64,000 nt of DNA from Bathynomus jamesi (Eukaryota > Arthropoda > Malacostraca > Isopoda > Cirolanidae): the NCBI GenBank assembly GCA_023014485.1, contig JAJOZX010002710.1, positions 406,001 through 470,000 of the forward strand. Reading direction: 5' to 3'. Of the stretch, positions 39,260 through 50,273 are shown one piece after another. Each line of letters opens with the position of its first letter. The stretch's first letter is position 1. Under the pieces are notes generated by a model. That model saw nothing but the letters and a program-made list of their open reading frames with translations, was not told where the DNA came from and did not search any database. The translations under genes and the position numbers were made by a program.

Positions 39260-42259
39260 CACTGGGGAACAAATTTCAACTTTTTGTCTATTGAATTAGA
39301 TTTGACAGTTAGTTCTAGGTAATTTGGGTGCGCTGAGCACGAATTTTTACTCGGTTTTGCTCTATCAGGTCCTAATTTTGCTCAACACCCCTCCTCTTTC
39401 GTCGTATTCATAAAAAGGTTTTTTTCTCAATACTCGCTAAGTCTTTTTGCAGTTACACATTATGCAACTAGGTTTTTATCTAGGTATTTGTACCTATTGT
39501 TATGGTATTGTTGTATTATGTATATTTTTATATGTAACACCCTAAAAATATTTTTAATTTTGTAATTTTTAACCCATTTTAATATTAGTAAATTAAGCTA
39601 AAAATATCATAGAATTCTAAAATTTTCTCGAGCGTTCCTGTTCTCTGTAGAGTATTCTAGAGGGACAACTAAAATATATAAAAGCGACTCGTTTCCAGAG
39701 TTAATCAGTCAATTCAATCAGTCAGTCAGTCAGTCAGTCAGTTGAGTTAGTTAATTAAGTTTGGGCATTAACATAATTTTGAATTGGCATATGATTTAGT
39801 GAGTAATTTTGTCATCGTGATTTAATATAGTTGATTTAATTAGACGTAATTTATATTGTACCTACTCATCCGTGTTTCTAGTTTAATTTCATAGATTGTA
39901 AGTACCTATTTCATAATAAGTACCTATTTAAACTAATTTTTGTGTTTATATTTCAGATTTTCTTAAATTTATATGAATTAAGGGCTTTAAATACCTTTAC
40001 AAATTGGCAGAACAATCAAGCAATATGTCATCAAGCACTAGAAAGTTCAAATGCAAAAACAACCCTGATTCCTTCTGTTATATATGTGGAAATTTTACAC
40101 TTCCACATCAACGAGCAAATATAACTGACTTCGTAAAAAGAGCTTACTTAGCTTATTTTGGCATAAAACTGGGGAACCAAGATAAATCGTGGGCTCCACA
40201 TAAAGCCTGCACTATATGCATTGAAAGACTGCGACATTGGACGAAGGGTTCGGATTCAAAAATACCTTTTGGAGTTCCGATGGTAAGTTTATGATTTCAT
40301 AAAACTACGTAATTTAATCACTAGTATACTGTAACTTACCTAAATGTAATTGTAACTTAGGTACATAAACAAAATTTACAGAAAATGTTTATAAGAATCT
40401 CAAATATTGCATAAGGTTGAAACATAGAAATGTTAAATGTTTGGGTGATAACTTTTGATAAAATTCATAAAAACAAGTCTCTCGTCGCTTTTGTTAACGC
40501 TTTACAATTTTTTTTCCATATCAGGTGTGGCGAGAGCCTACTAACCACGAGACCGATTGCTACCTTTGCTTTGTCAAGACTTCGGGCTTCACTAAGAAAA
40601 ATAAACATTGTATCGAGTACCCAAATTTCGACACCGCGATACGACCTGTGCTACATTCAAATGAGATCCCCATTCCAAAATTTAAGGGTCTACCAACTCA
40701 AGAATTAGTTGAAGATGTTCCTGAAAATATTGTTATGCACTTTGAGGAGTCAGACACCGATTTTGACCCCAGCGTATTTGAAAGTCAAAACGATCCGCAA
40801 AAGTTTAACCAGGCCGAGTTGAATGATCTTGTAAGGGATCTAAATTTGCCAAAAAAGGCTGCGGAAATTTTAGCTTCAAGACTTAAAGAGAAAAACTTGC
40901 TTACTTCAAACACATACATTTCATTTTACAGAAAAAGAGAAGAAGAACTTGTTAAATATTTTAGAACAGAGGATAGTTTAGTATATTGCTGCGACATAGT
41001 TGGTTTGTTAAAGAAGATGGAGGTTGAGTCTTACGATGCAAATGATTGGCGCTTGTTTTTAGACAGTTCGAAAAGAAGTCTTAAGTGTGTGTTGTTGCAT
41101 AATGGCAATCTATACGGCTCGATACCGATTGGGCACTCAACAAAATTAAAAGAAAAGTATGAACATATAGAAAAGGTTTTAAATCTTATCAAATATAGGG
41201 AGCACGAGTGGATCATATGTGTTGACTTAAAAATGGTTAATTTTCTGCTAGGACAACAAGGAGGGTATACTAAATATCCCTGCTTCCTTTGCTTATGGGA
41301 CAGCAGAGCCAAAGAAGAACATTATTTCAAACAAATCTGGCCAGCACGAACATCACTTACTGTCGGAGAAAAAAACGTAATTAATCCACCTTTAGTGAGC
41401 AGAGATAAAATCATATTTCCTCCTCTGCATATAAAACTAGGCCTCATTAAACAATATGTAAAAGCTTTAGATACGAACGGCGAGTGTTTCAAATACATAA
41501 CTTCAAAATTTCCAAGTTTAAGTTATGAAAAAATCAAGGCGGGAATTTTCGACGGTCCACAAATAAGAACAATGATTAAAGACAGCAATTTTCCTAATGT
41601 CATGAATGAACGCGAAAAAATGGCTGGTTCTCATTCGTGGACTTGATAGAAAACTTTTTAGGTAATTATAGGGCAGATAACTACGAAGAAATCGTAAAAA
41701 AAACTTTTAAGGGACTACAAAGAGTTAGGTTGCAATATGAGCATAAAAATGCATTTTTTGAATAGCCATCTTGACCAATTTCCAAGTAATTTAGGTGATG
41801 TAAGTGACGAACAAGGGGAGAGATTCCACCAAGATATCAAAATTATGGAGGAACGGTACCAAGGCCGCTGGGATTCCCACATGATGGCTGATTACTGCTG
41901 GTGCTTGAAAAGAGACCTGCCATCAACAAGCAAATACGCTAGAAAATCTTACAAAAGAAAATTTTTGCCACAGTGAAAGCTTCATATCTGTTTGTTTTTT
42001 TATTTTAAGTCATTTCTATCGTTATAATGTAATTTTACTGTAGTTTGAATTGCTTGTATTCATGAAACTTGAAAAAAAAATTTAACACATGACTTAATTT
42101 TTTAGTCCTAATTTGCAAAATCTGGAAAATGGCACATAGGCTGTCGACAAGAATCAGGACCTGATAGAGCCAAACCGAGTTGAAATTCGTATTCAGCGCA
42201 CCCAAATTACCTAGAATCAAGTGTCAGATATCATTCAATAAAATACGTGTTGCCCAGTG
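39260..42259 (+). mobile_element. 3.0-kb transposon, second member of the same family, abutting the first
   Basis: Left end CACTGGGGAACAAATTT at 39260, right end complement of CACTGGGCAACACGTATTT at 42259. Inverted similarity continues for about 130 bp (TAGGTAATTTGGGTGCGCTG, CTCTATCAGGTCCT). Only the 4 bp ATAA separate it from the previous element. Flanks (ATAA / TAAT) are not identical, so the duplication is uncertain. Confidence 0.75.
40025..41976 (+). pseudogene. Putative transposase of the same family, two frameshifts
   Basis: Exon 1 40025-40282 (86 codons, donor GTAAGT), exon 2 from 40525 after TTTTCCATATCAG. Order of blocks is the same as in 36709-38973: DSFCYICGNFTLP, KACTICIERLRHW, VWREPTNHETDCYLC, ELNDLVRDLNLPKKAAEILA, DDIVGL-like CCDIVGLLKKM, DWRLFLDSSKRSLKCVLLHN, ICVDLK, GQQGGYTKYPCFLCLWDSRA, FDGPQIRTMIKD. 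The intron before the CFLC block of the first element is absent here. At 41620-41630 the frame slips in an A run, and at about 41695-41705 it slips back in an A8 run. The end reads MSIKMHFLNSHLDQF and DEQGERFHQDIKIMEERYQG, stop 41974-41976. The Asp/Asp/Glu candidates are kept. The truncated copy at 63358-64000 has the same two slips. Confidence 0.78.
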
Positions 42260-42267
42260 TAATCTAC

Positions 42268-43247
42268 TTATAAAATTGCATGATTTCACTTTTCTGTTTT
42301 ATATTAACTGCTTTGAAAATATATTGTCACAAGCCGAAAAACTATTTGATCTTCCGCAATACAAGCAGCTTGACATGAAGTTTGCACAACAGAAAGTAAA
42401 TGACTTTATTGAATTTATTGAGTGCGCTCGTACTGATAAAGCATATAATAAAGTTTTTCAAGAAACAATGGCAGACTTCGAACAATCCAAAGACCTGCCT
42501 TCTCCCCCGAGAAAAAGAGCTAGAGGCAAACAAATGAACTATAAAGCAATATATTTCGAAATAATTGACATTATACTAATATCAATGAGGGAACGATTTG
42601 ATTGCATTCAGGAGTTTGCGTTCTTTGAGTTGATTGATGTGACCAAATTTCCGGAATTTGCTGAAAATTTTCCAATGCATCATCTTAATGCTTTACAAAC
42701 TAAATATCCAAATGTAATTGACTCCAAATCCTTAGTTAACGAATTGAAATATCTTTATCGTAACAGTGACTTTAGAAAATGCAAATCTGCAAATGAAATT
42801 TTAGAAGTCTTTCACGAACTAAGATTATTGTCTACGATGTCGGAAACCACAAAGCTGATTCAGCTCCTCCTTACCATACCTGTAACTTCTGTTTCAAATG
42901 AAAGAAGTTTCTCTGTTCTTAATCGAATTAGATCATATTTAAGAAACACAATAGCTCAAGAACGGCTCTCGTCCCTGGCTAGGATTTCAATTGAAAAAGA
43001 AATACTTATTGATTTAGAAAGCAAAAAGGAATTACATGACCGAATATTAAAGGAATTTGCTTTAAAACCAAGACGCTTGGACCTTATGTTGAAGTAAATA
43101 AAATTCAAATAATTTTTTTTACCGAGGTATGTATTTATTTATTTTATTGATAATCTTAAGTTACTGTCATGCATTTAAATGTCGGCTCATATGTAGACTT
43201 GAAAATTTAAAAAGAGCCCGAGTAGTCTTGAAGAGCTGGAGTCGCCA

Positions 43248-43250
<3 letters not shown>
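42268..43250 (+). mobile_element. 3' half of a hAT element
   Basis: Ends at 43250 with GGAGTCGCCACTG, whose complement CAGTGGCGACTCC is a typical hAT terminal repeat. The 5' half is missing; the neighbouring transposon begins the sequence instead. Confidence 0.75.
42300..43097 (+). pseudogene. hAT transposase C-terminal half (ZMYM1-like)
   Basis: One open frame to the stop at 43095-43097: ILSQAEKLFDLPQYKQ, MNYKAIYFEIIDIILISMRE, ELIDVTKFPEFAENFPMHHL, then the hAT dimerisation region TIPVTSVSNERSFSVLNRIR and SYLRNTIAQERLSSLARISI. These match the C-terminal part of hAT-family transposases of the zinc-finger MYM-type 1 group (family knowledge). The N-terminal zinc fingers and the first catalytic Asp are not present, so the protein is truncated, although this half has no internal stop. 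The reading frame extends upstream into the neighbouring element by chance. Confidence 0.8.

Positions 43251-43284
<34 letters not shown>
43251..43284. repeat. (TA)n microsatellite
   Basis: Adjoins the hAT 3' end and the foldback element that follows. Confidence 0.9.
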
Positions 43285-43290
<6 letters not shown>

Positions 43291-43398
43291 AATTATTTCA
43301 CGAAAGTGACACGTGAAAAATATTTATGATGAATAAAACCACGAAGGAAAAGAAACACAAAGTGGTGTTTCTTTTCCCTTCGTGGTTTTATTCATCAT
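43285..43398. mobile_element. Foldback hairpin element
   Basis: Has TTTCACGAAAGTGACACGTGAAA then a long hairpin: left arm 43327-43358 (GATGAATAAAACCACGAAGG AAAAGAAACAC), right arm ending 43397 with its complement, loop of a few bases. Continues into TA and GT microsatellites (to 43453). Same architecture as 62541-62702. Confidence 0.7.
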
Positions 43399-43413
43399 AT
43401 ATATATATATACA

Positions 43414-43455
<42 letters not shown>

Positions 43456-43472
43456 CAAGATAAAGCATAATA

Positions 43473-44694
43473 TCAGCTCATTCCATAAGTAATGTTTTTT
43501 TATCTTTATTTCCAAACGAAAATAAAACTACATCATAATAAATTTTAATCAATTATATAGTTTCCTTCACTTTCTATGACTCTTTGCCACCTCTCACAAG
43601 CATTTCAATTCCATGTTGATAAAATTCCTTCGGTTTAGAAGCAAAAAACTCGGAGAGGGCAATGTTGATAGCCTCTAAACTTTCAAGTTGTTTCCCGTTA
43701 ATTAAGTTGGTTTTGAAGACTTCTGAATAGGTGGTAATCTGATGGTACAGAATCTGGCGAATACGGAGGGTGTGGAATTTTTTCCAACCAAGCTATTCAA
43801 TTTTGGCAGTGGTGATTAGAGCAGTATGAGGAACGCGTTGTCCTGTTGAAACACAACACCCTTGCGATTTGCCAAGGAAGGACGTTTTGTTTGCAATGCA
43901 ACGCTGTCTTTGAAGTTGCTAAGAGTAGACTTCGGCTGTAATGGTTTGATTGGGCTGCAACAGTTCAAAATAAACCACTCCTTGAATATCCCACCAAACG
44001 CACAGCAAAACCTTCCTAGGGTGCAGATGTCCTCTTGGCTGAGGTGTATCAGATTCCCCAGCACTAGCCCACTGTCGATGATGCTTAACATTTTTCATCC
44101 CCAGTAATGAGTCGATTCAGAAACGGTGCTTGAAGTTTCCGAGACTGCAATGAAGAGCAAATGTTCACACGATCTCTACAGTTGTCTGGTGACAAGGTAT
44201 GGAGAACCCACTTCCCAAGTTCCGACACTTTTCCCAGTCGTTGCAGTGGTGATGAACTGTGGAACCGGTCGAATTTAGTCGCTGGGCAAGTTCTTCAACA
44301 GTTACAGCAGGATTTTCTTCAAGTGTAACTATGAGGTCATCATTGACCTCAACAGGTCGGCCCGAGCGTGCTTCATCAGTTAAGCTATAGTCACCAGACC
44401 TAAACTTCTGGAACCATCGTTGACATTTCCTAACATTTAAAGCTTCCTCCCCATAAATATCCTGAATATTTTTTTGCGGCTGCAGTCGCGTTATTTCCTC
44501 TGATACCTCCATCTTATCCGTAAGGGTGAAATAAACGAAGATTGTTAACGTGATAAAACTTCACTTAGACTGAGCAGTAATATGTCCAAACACATAAAAA
44601 TGCGAGTTTTTTACAAAATATACATAAAAACATGTGCAAACACAATGCGAGTTTAGCAATGCAAAAAAACGACATTACTTATGGGATGACTTGA
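43473..44694 (-). mobile_element. Degenerate mariner
   Basis: TA at 43471-43472 and 44695-44696; inverted ends TCAGCTCATTCCATAAGTAA and TCAAGTCATCCCATAAGTAA. 1222 bp. Confidence 0.82.
43560..44512 (-). pseudogene. Mariner transposase, multiply broken
   Basis: The ATG at 44512 opens MEVSEEITRLQPQKNIQDIY, GEEALNVRKCQRWFQKFRSG and SLTDEARSGRPVEVNDDLIV, then ENPAVTVEELAQRLNSTGST (helix-turn-helix). The frame is lost near 44200. Further pieces are readable in other frames: LLCVWWDIQGVVYFELL, VVFQQDNA (second catalytic Asp region) and, near 43560-43640, the C-terminal EFYQHGIEMLVR. Several shifts and a deletion around the first catalytic Asp. Inactive. Confidence 0.78.
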
Positions 44695-44775
44695 TACATT
44701 AAATTTTAATAGCTTTGACGCGCATGCGCGACATTACCACTCACGCACTTTAAGCTTTGATGCGGGACGATAAAT

Positions 44776-45400
44776 GCCATGGCGGCCGTACAAGAGAAAG
44801 CACAATTCGTGTTGTGGTTAGCTAAACTCAAAGTCAGTTATCACTGCTCAACGCAGCTTTCAGAACGTGTATGGGAAGGAATTTCCAACTAATAAAACAC
44901 TCCGAAAGTAACATCAACAGTTCAAGAAACAAGGAGTGTCTTTGCTTAAAAAAATCATCAGGTAGAACACTCACATCAGATGAAGATGTGTAACCCAAAA
45001 CGTTGACTCCACAATGAAGCCACAAACTTGCCATTCCTAAATCAACAGTTTACAAAGTCATGCTTAAACGCCTTCATCTACACGTTTATGAACTCCAACG
45101 TATGCAAGAAATTAAACCTGACGATCGGCCAAAGTGTGTGGATTTCACTGCTTCCGTGTTGCAAAACTTATATGAAAACCAAAATTTCTATATGATCTTC
45201 ACGCCATAGGAAGTGAAGAGGACCAGAAACTGGCTGAGCGTTCAGGTCAAACTAATGCGGCCCATTGCACCCACTCTCAGATAATTTACCAGCACCAATG
45301 AGCGTCAAACCCCCGACCTCATTTCTTCACTTCGCTAATAGGAAAAAAGTATTACTCACTGAGTTCCGGACGCTGGCAAAAGAAGAGTAACTTCTATGCA
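44776..45400 (+). pseudogene. Remnant of an IS630/mariner-type transposase
   Basis: From ATG 44778-44780 (GCCATGGCGG) the + strand reads MAAVQEKAQFVLWLAKLKVS, then in broken frames VYKVMLKRLHLHVYELQRMQ and KPDDRPKCVDFTASVLQNLY, the N-terminal to pre-catalytic region of mariner-type proteins with a DUF4817-like head. Multiple stops and shifts. No inverted repeats located. Confidence 0.6.
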
Positions 45401-45500
45401 ACCTCATATATCAAACAGAGAATGGAATAAATTATATATATATATATCCCACAGTAAAAAATTAAATATCAACTCCGAGTACGAATTTATCTCAACTCTC

Positions 45501-45503
<3 letters not shown>

Positions 45504-45541
<38 letters not shown>
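45504..45541. repeat. (TA)n microsatellite
   Basis: AT alternation next to the following mariner relic. Confidence 0.9.
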
Positions 45542-45545
<4 letters not shown>

Positions 45546-45546
<1 letters not shown>

Positions 45547-46031
45547 GAGGTCTGTTCGAAAAGTATCTGGACAGGGTGTTTATTTTTAGAACAAGGTCAC
45601 GCTTGGAGTTGTGACTGTGCTAAACATGTCTCTGCATATCGAGACAAATTGAATGATAAGGTTGCACTTCATTGTGTAGTGTCAGTCCACTGTGGTGAGT
45701 CAATAAAGTTAAACGTGTTTTGTTTCGCGGCGATTTCTTCCGATGTCGGAGAGTACCGAGCAACGTGTTGAAGGTGAAGGTGTTGTGCACCATATATATG
45801 CTCCACAGGGACAAACAATCAACAAGGAATTTTACATTGCAGTTTTGAGGCGTCCAGCTATTTTTGGCCAAAAACGCTAACCTCAAAGTACAGCCGCCTC
45901 TATATTTGCAGTATTTGACTCCATGCGACTTTTTTTTTTGTTTCCAAAGTTCAACCAAACCCTGAAAGGACACCGATTCGATGATGTTGAGACCATTAAA
46001 AGAAATTTGACGGCTGCTTTGAACAAACGTC

Positions 46032-46033
<2 letters not shown>
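45546..46033 (+). mobile_element. Deleted mariner relic
   Basis: Left end CGAGGTCTGTTCGAAAAGTA is a typical mariner terminal repeat. About 45845-46030 (+) retains transposase C-terminal pieces (LTPCDFFF, then LKGHRFDDVETIKRNLTAAL). The right end is lost in a TA microsatellite (46034-46067). Internal deletion removed the catalytic part. Confidence 0.72.
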
Positions 46034-46067
<34 letters not shown>

Positions 46068-46069
<2 letters not shown>

Positions 46070-46445
46070 TTAACGATTGGTTAGGTTAGGTCGTGATATT
46101 TTCGTTAGTTAGCCTTATAAGGCTAATTAAAGAAGGTGGGGGTGCTTATCTTTACTTGATCCTATATATATATACACAATGTAGTATTCTGAATAAAATT
46201 TGTGATGAAAGCTGAATGAAATTAATAACGTGTCAATATGAAATATAAGAACGAAATAAAAAATTCTCTCATTTCTCAGTACTTTTCCCTTCATTCATTA
46301 ATAATTAGCTTCTCTCTGTCAACAAAGATAATTAAATGAAAAATTTTATGCATTTATAATTAAGAAGTGAGGACATTTCTTTAAATTGAAAGACAGCTTC
46401 AAATTATCTTTGAAATTCATTAATATTTTGTGAGAATAGTTAGTT

Positions 46446-46487
<42 letters not shown>

Positions 46488-46537
46488 ACATACACACTGT
46501 TTTTTTTTAGATTTAGTAATGATAATAGCTTTCTTAC
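46068..46537. other. AT-rich sequence, no gene recognised
   Basis: Contains one TTAGGTTAGG (about 46081-46090), the palindrome TAGCCTTATAAGGCTA and a (CT)n run at 46448-46479. Nothing else seen. Confidence 0.5.
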
Positions 46538-49337
46538 CCCTACGGTAGTACCGTGAGGTGGTCAAACACCGTTAGTAACATGGGGTGTTTGAACACCCCA
46601 AATTCAAAAAATTAAAAAAAATTACTAACGTTTCTAATATATTCATATAGCTGCTGCAACATATTCCTCCACTCACTTATGAACAGATTAATTTCAATGT
46701 AGCTGAAATTTTTCATTTTTGTGTAAAAAAAAATGGTCGAACAAAAATAAAATAAAGTTTTGATTCTAAATACTCATTTATTAGGTAAAGGCGTGCAGGA
46801 TTATACATGATATGATTTTTTTCTCAGTATCATTATAAATTGTAATTATAAAATTATAAACATAAGTATATAAAAGCATAATTGAGTTTAATTTTCTCAT
46901 TCTTTACTACAATCCTAACTAAAGAGATCTGTCAATGTTGTGACATAAAAATAACAAAAAGTTCTGTTACCGATTCCCTATAAAAAATATGTTGTTTACT
47001 CCTGCCAAAGTACACCAAGACAATAATAGAAAACATAAAAAATAATAGAAAACTCATCAAAAGAAACGCAAACTGATCCAATAAAATGAAATGGCAAGAA
47101 AAATATAAGTGAGGTCATTACAAAACCATGAAGGAGAAACTTGTTTCTGCCAAACATCCTCACCATTACCGATCACTCTGATTCATCATCTGATATTGTA
47201 CCTTCGCACTCAATGCAACTGACAAGCAACTTGCTGTGTTCTCTACACACATGTTTACCACAATTGTTACACACTGTTTTCACCTTACGATCACGTAACC
47301 TGGCACAGAATGTACATCTCTTTGCCCCCGTGATGTCTGTGGTTGGGAGGGTGTTGAGGACTCTACAACTCTTGGCAATATTCTTCTAATTCCTTCTTTG
47401 AGATCCTTCTTCAGATGTATGTTCTGCATTCTCCTCTTCAGAGTGTCCTCTATAAGCTGCATAGCTACATTCTTGATGAACAAGCGGCGCTTTAGCTTGT
47501 TCTGAGGGTTTTGACAGTATAGGATGTAGGAATTTATGTTTGAGATGTTCAGGAGAGTATAGAAAACAGTCATGGGCCAACGACGTCTATTTCTTGAAGT
47601 GTCATACTCCCCTGCCATCTGGTCGACCATATCAACGCCTCCTTTAGTTGAATTGTAGAAGGTGATAATTTCAGGTTTCTTCTTATCACCAGAATTTGGG
47701 TCAATTCTGTCATCATAGTGCATGCTGCTGACGAGAACAACATTTTTCTTCTTACTGTCTGGCGTGTATGAGACTAGTGTCACTTTATCTGTAAAGCCGA
47801 ACATACTGTCATACCTAGCTCTGTTCTTTACCTCTAAGAATTCCTTAGGAATCTCAGGTTTGTTTTTTTGGAGTGTGCCCACCGCACTCAATTGATGGTC
47901 ATCAAACAGCTTTTGGAGTAGTGGGTAAGTGGTATACCAGTTGTCAAACGTGACATTTCTGCCTGATCCTGAGATCTGTGAGGTAAGCCTTGTGACCACA
48001 GCAATGGATGAATTGTCTACCTTGAATAGGCCATCAGGCTGTTTTTCTGCATATATTTCCATTTTACGTATATAGTAAGTTTTTGCATGTCATTGCCTGC
48101 ATCTGTATTCCATACTTGGCTGGTTTGTTGGGTATGTATTGTCTGAAGGGACATTTGCCCCTGAAGGCTGCAAGCATCTCATCAATTGTCACAAGCTCTG
48201 CTGGGGAATAGTTCTTCAGACAGTTTTCAACAAACATCTCAAAGAGGTCTCTGATTGGGGCAAGCTTATCCACTTGCCTTCTTGCAGGGCGTGTTGCTTT
48301 GTCATCGAATCGTATGCAACATAGGAGAAAACGAAAGCGATGCAATGACATTGTCATTCTGAATACCTCTACACCAGTGCCATCAGAATTCCACAGATCA
48401 TCAAGGTTCATTCTGTTGCTGTGATAAAGACCAGCTAAACGTAGTAGGCCAAGAAAGGCTTCCATTTCTACAATGTCAGTGTCACTTGCCTTGCTAGTCT
48501 GAGCATAATTCTGTCTCTTGTCACTGATGAACTGGTTAGTTTTGTCAACCAATAAATCCACTACTTCAGGAGTGATGAAGAGTCCCCAGAAGTCAGTAGG
48601 TGACTGTGCATTTAGGGCTGGTCCTCTTGGTCCTTCTCTTCCCCGGAAGACATTATGAGAACGGGTACGAACTGTTACATTACGTACTTTCTTCTCCCAC
48701 CACGTTTTCTTGTCTTTTCCCAGCCACCCATCACGTCTGGGCTGTTTCCGTTGGGGCTCTTGTGGTGGATCATCAGGCCCCGATTCATGGCAATCAGAGT
48801 CAGGAATATGCTCATCCTCCTCCACGAAATCTGATTCACCTTCACTGTCATCTTCTGGATCACTTGCAACGTCACATTCGTCCAACAACTTCCGAATCCT
48901 CTCCATCTCTTTTTCGTCGTCGGCCATCTTGTATCTGAAAAGTTAACGTGAATTTTATAGCTCCAATCCATTAGAAATCTTCCATAAAGCAAATATTATT
49001 TGATAATCTGCATTATTATCTTAGATAAACTTATATTATTTTACTTATATTATTTTATATTATATTATTTTCCATTGAAAAGAAAATTTAAAAAAAAATT
49101 TATAAATCATGAAAACTTACTTGGTTAGTACCGAGGGGTGACTGCACACCCCACGAGGACAAAATCTCGTCTACTTCTCACACAAGCAGGGGCAGGACTG
49201 CAGGACTCTTGGTGCTCCTTCCACTCACAGATTCAGGAAGGTACTGGGAAGAAGAGGAATATTAGTGTTGCCAATTGAGAAATATGAGCAAAAAAAATTT
49301 TTTGGGTGTTCAAACACCCCACGGTACTAAAGAAGGG
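46538..49337 (-). mobile_element. piggyBac element
   Basis: Terminal repeats CCCTACGGTAGTACCGTGAG and (right, complement) CCCTTCTTTAGTACCGTGGG. TTAC flanks both sides (46534-46537 and 49338-49341) in place of the usual TTAA. Each end has the subterminal palindrome GGGTGTTTGAACACCC. 2800 bp, one transposase on the minus strand. Confidence 0.9.
47173..48927 (-). pseudogene. piggyBac (PGBD-like) transposase with two frameshifts
   Basis: The ATG at 48927 starts MADDEKEMERIRKLLDECDV and an acidic N-terminus, then TDFWGLFITPEVVDLLVDKT, AFLGLLRLAGLYHSNRMNLD and ELVTIDEMLAAFRGKCPFRQ (first catalytic Asp in TIDEM). A one-base shift in the A run near 48080 interrupts CKTYYIRKMEIYAEK. It continues NVTFDNWYTTYPLLQKLF (second Asp), VLVSSMHYDDRID, YNSTKGGVDMVDQMAGEY (third Asp) and WPMTVFYTLLNISNINSYIL. 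A second shift near 47325 precedes a Cys-rich C-terminal zinc module, AKRCTFCARLRD...CNNCGKHVCREH, stop 47173-47175. The module is usual in piggyBac and binds the inverted repeats in some members (family knowledge). With two single-base shifts as the only lesions seen, this is a recently dead copy. Confidence 0.88.
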
Positions 49338-49341
49338 TTAC

Positions 49342-49466
49342 CAGCGCCAGTAGTTTCCCTACAAAAGAGACACTGAAATCCCGAGTTCGATTCCCGATGG
49401 TTCTGGTAATGATAATCCCAGAATTAGCTCAATGGGTAGCGTCCGTCATACCTGATCGCTGTCCAC
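49342..49466 (+). mobile_element. tRNA-derived SINE fragment
   Basis: Contains a pol III B-box-like AGTTCGATTCC (about 49384-49394), then GGTTCTGGTAATGATAAT and AATTAGCTCAATGGGTAGCG, parallel to the better preserved SINE at 63183-63357. Its head is cut by the piggyBac and its tail by a hAT MITE. Confidence 0.6.
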
Positions 49467-49695
49467 CAGTGGTTCTTAACCTCTGGGTCGCGACCCAAAA
49501 TTGGGTCGCCAAGCCATTTTGATTTGGTCATTAAATTGTCATTTATCATTTATTTATGTTATCCTTCATCATTTTACCATTAATTATTTATTGATGGTGA
49601 AACGAGTGAACGAGGAACTATTTGAAGGTACGTGTCGTCGAGCTAGTCCCGCGTCCAAAATTTGGGTTGCAGCCTAAAAAGGTTAAGAACCACTA
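49467..49695. mobile_element. hAT MITE (CAGTGGTTCTTAACC ends)
   Basis: 229 bp; left CAGTGGTTCTTAACCTCTGG, right complement GGTTAAGAACCACTA; subterminal GGGTCGCGACCC. Flanks CTGTCCAC (49459-49466) and CTGTAGAC (49696-49703) are an 8-bp duplication with two changes, the hAT length. Confidence 0.85.
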
Positions 49696-49739
49696 CTGTA
49701 GACATTTCTAGCTCATCTAACTGATCATTATTCTTAACA

Positions 49740-49770
49740 ACTTTACAATTATTAATAATTAATAATTACT

Positions 49771-49806
<36 letters not shown>
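49740..49806. repeat. (AAT)n microsatellite
   Basis: Interrupted then perfect AAT repeat. 49807-50273 after it is AT-rich with no recognised feature. Confidence 0.9.
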
Positions 49807-49807
<1 letters not shown>

Positions 49808-50273
49808 TTAAAGTTAATTTCAAAATAAACTTATTTATTTTGTTGATGCGACAGTGTTTATAGATTTCACTCACGCCTTTTGCTGCTTTTATTTTCTAAA
49901 TTTATTTAAGCTCTATTTACTCTCTTGCCTTAATACTGTAATCCTTTCTTTGCAGCTATTAATCTTTTCTAGTCTTTAAAACCTTTGGTAGTAAAGCTTT
50001 GTTTGTTTAATATTTAGCTTATTGATTTAAGTATGAGTCCCCATTTATTTTAAAATTTACGAAAATAGTTCTTTGGCACCCTTTGTGCTAAAAAATTACA
50101 AAATTACACTACGATGAAATGGATTTGAAGTTTACTGGCAATGCTGCTGCGAGCTGCTTGAACCCTGAAATGGGCGTATGGGTAGAATGATTATATGAAA
50201 AAAATTAAACTTTTCCTCTCACTTTCTTTTAAGCTATAACTTAGAACGTCTTGGGCATTGATTGAGTGATATA

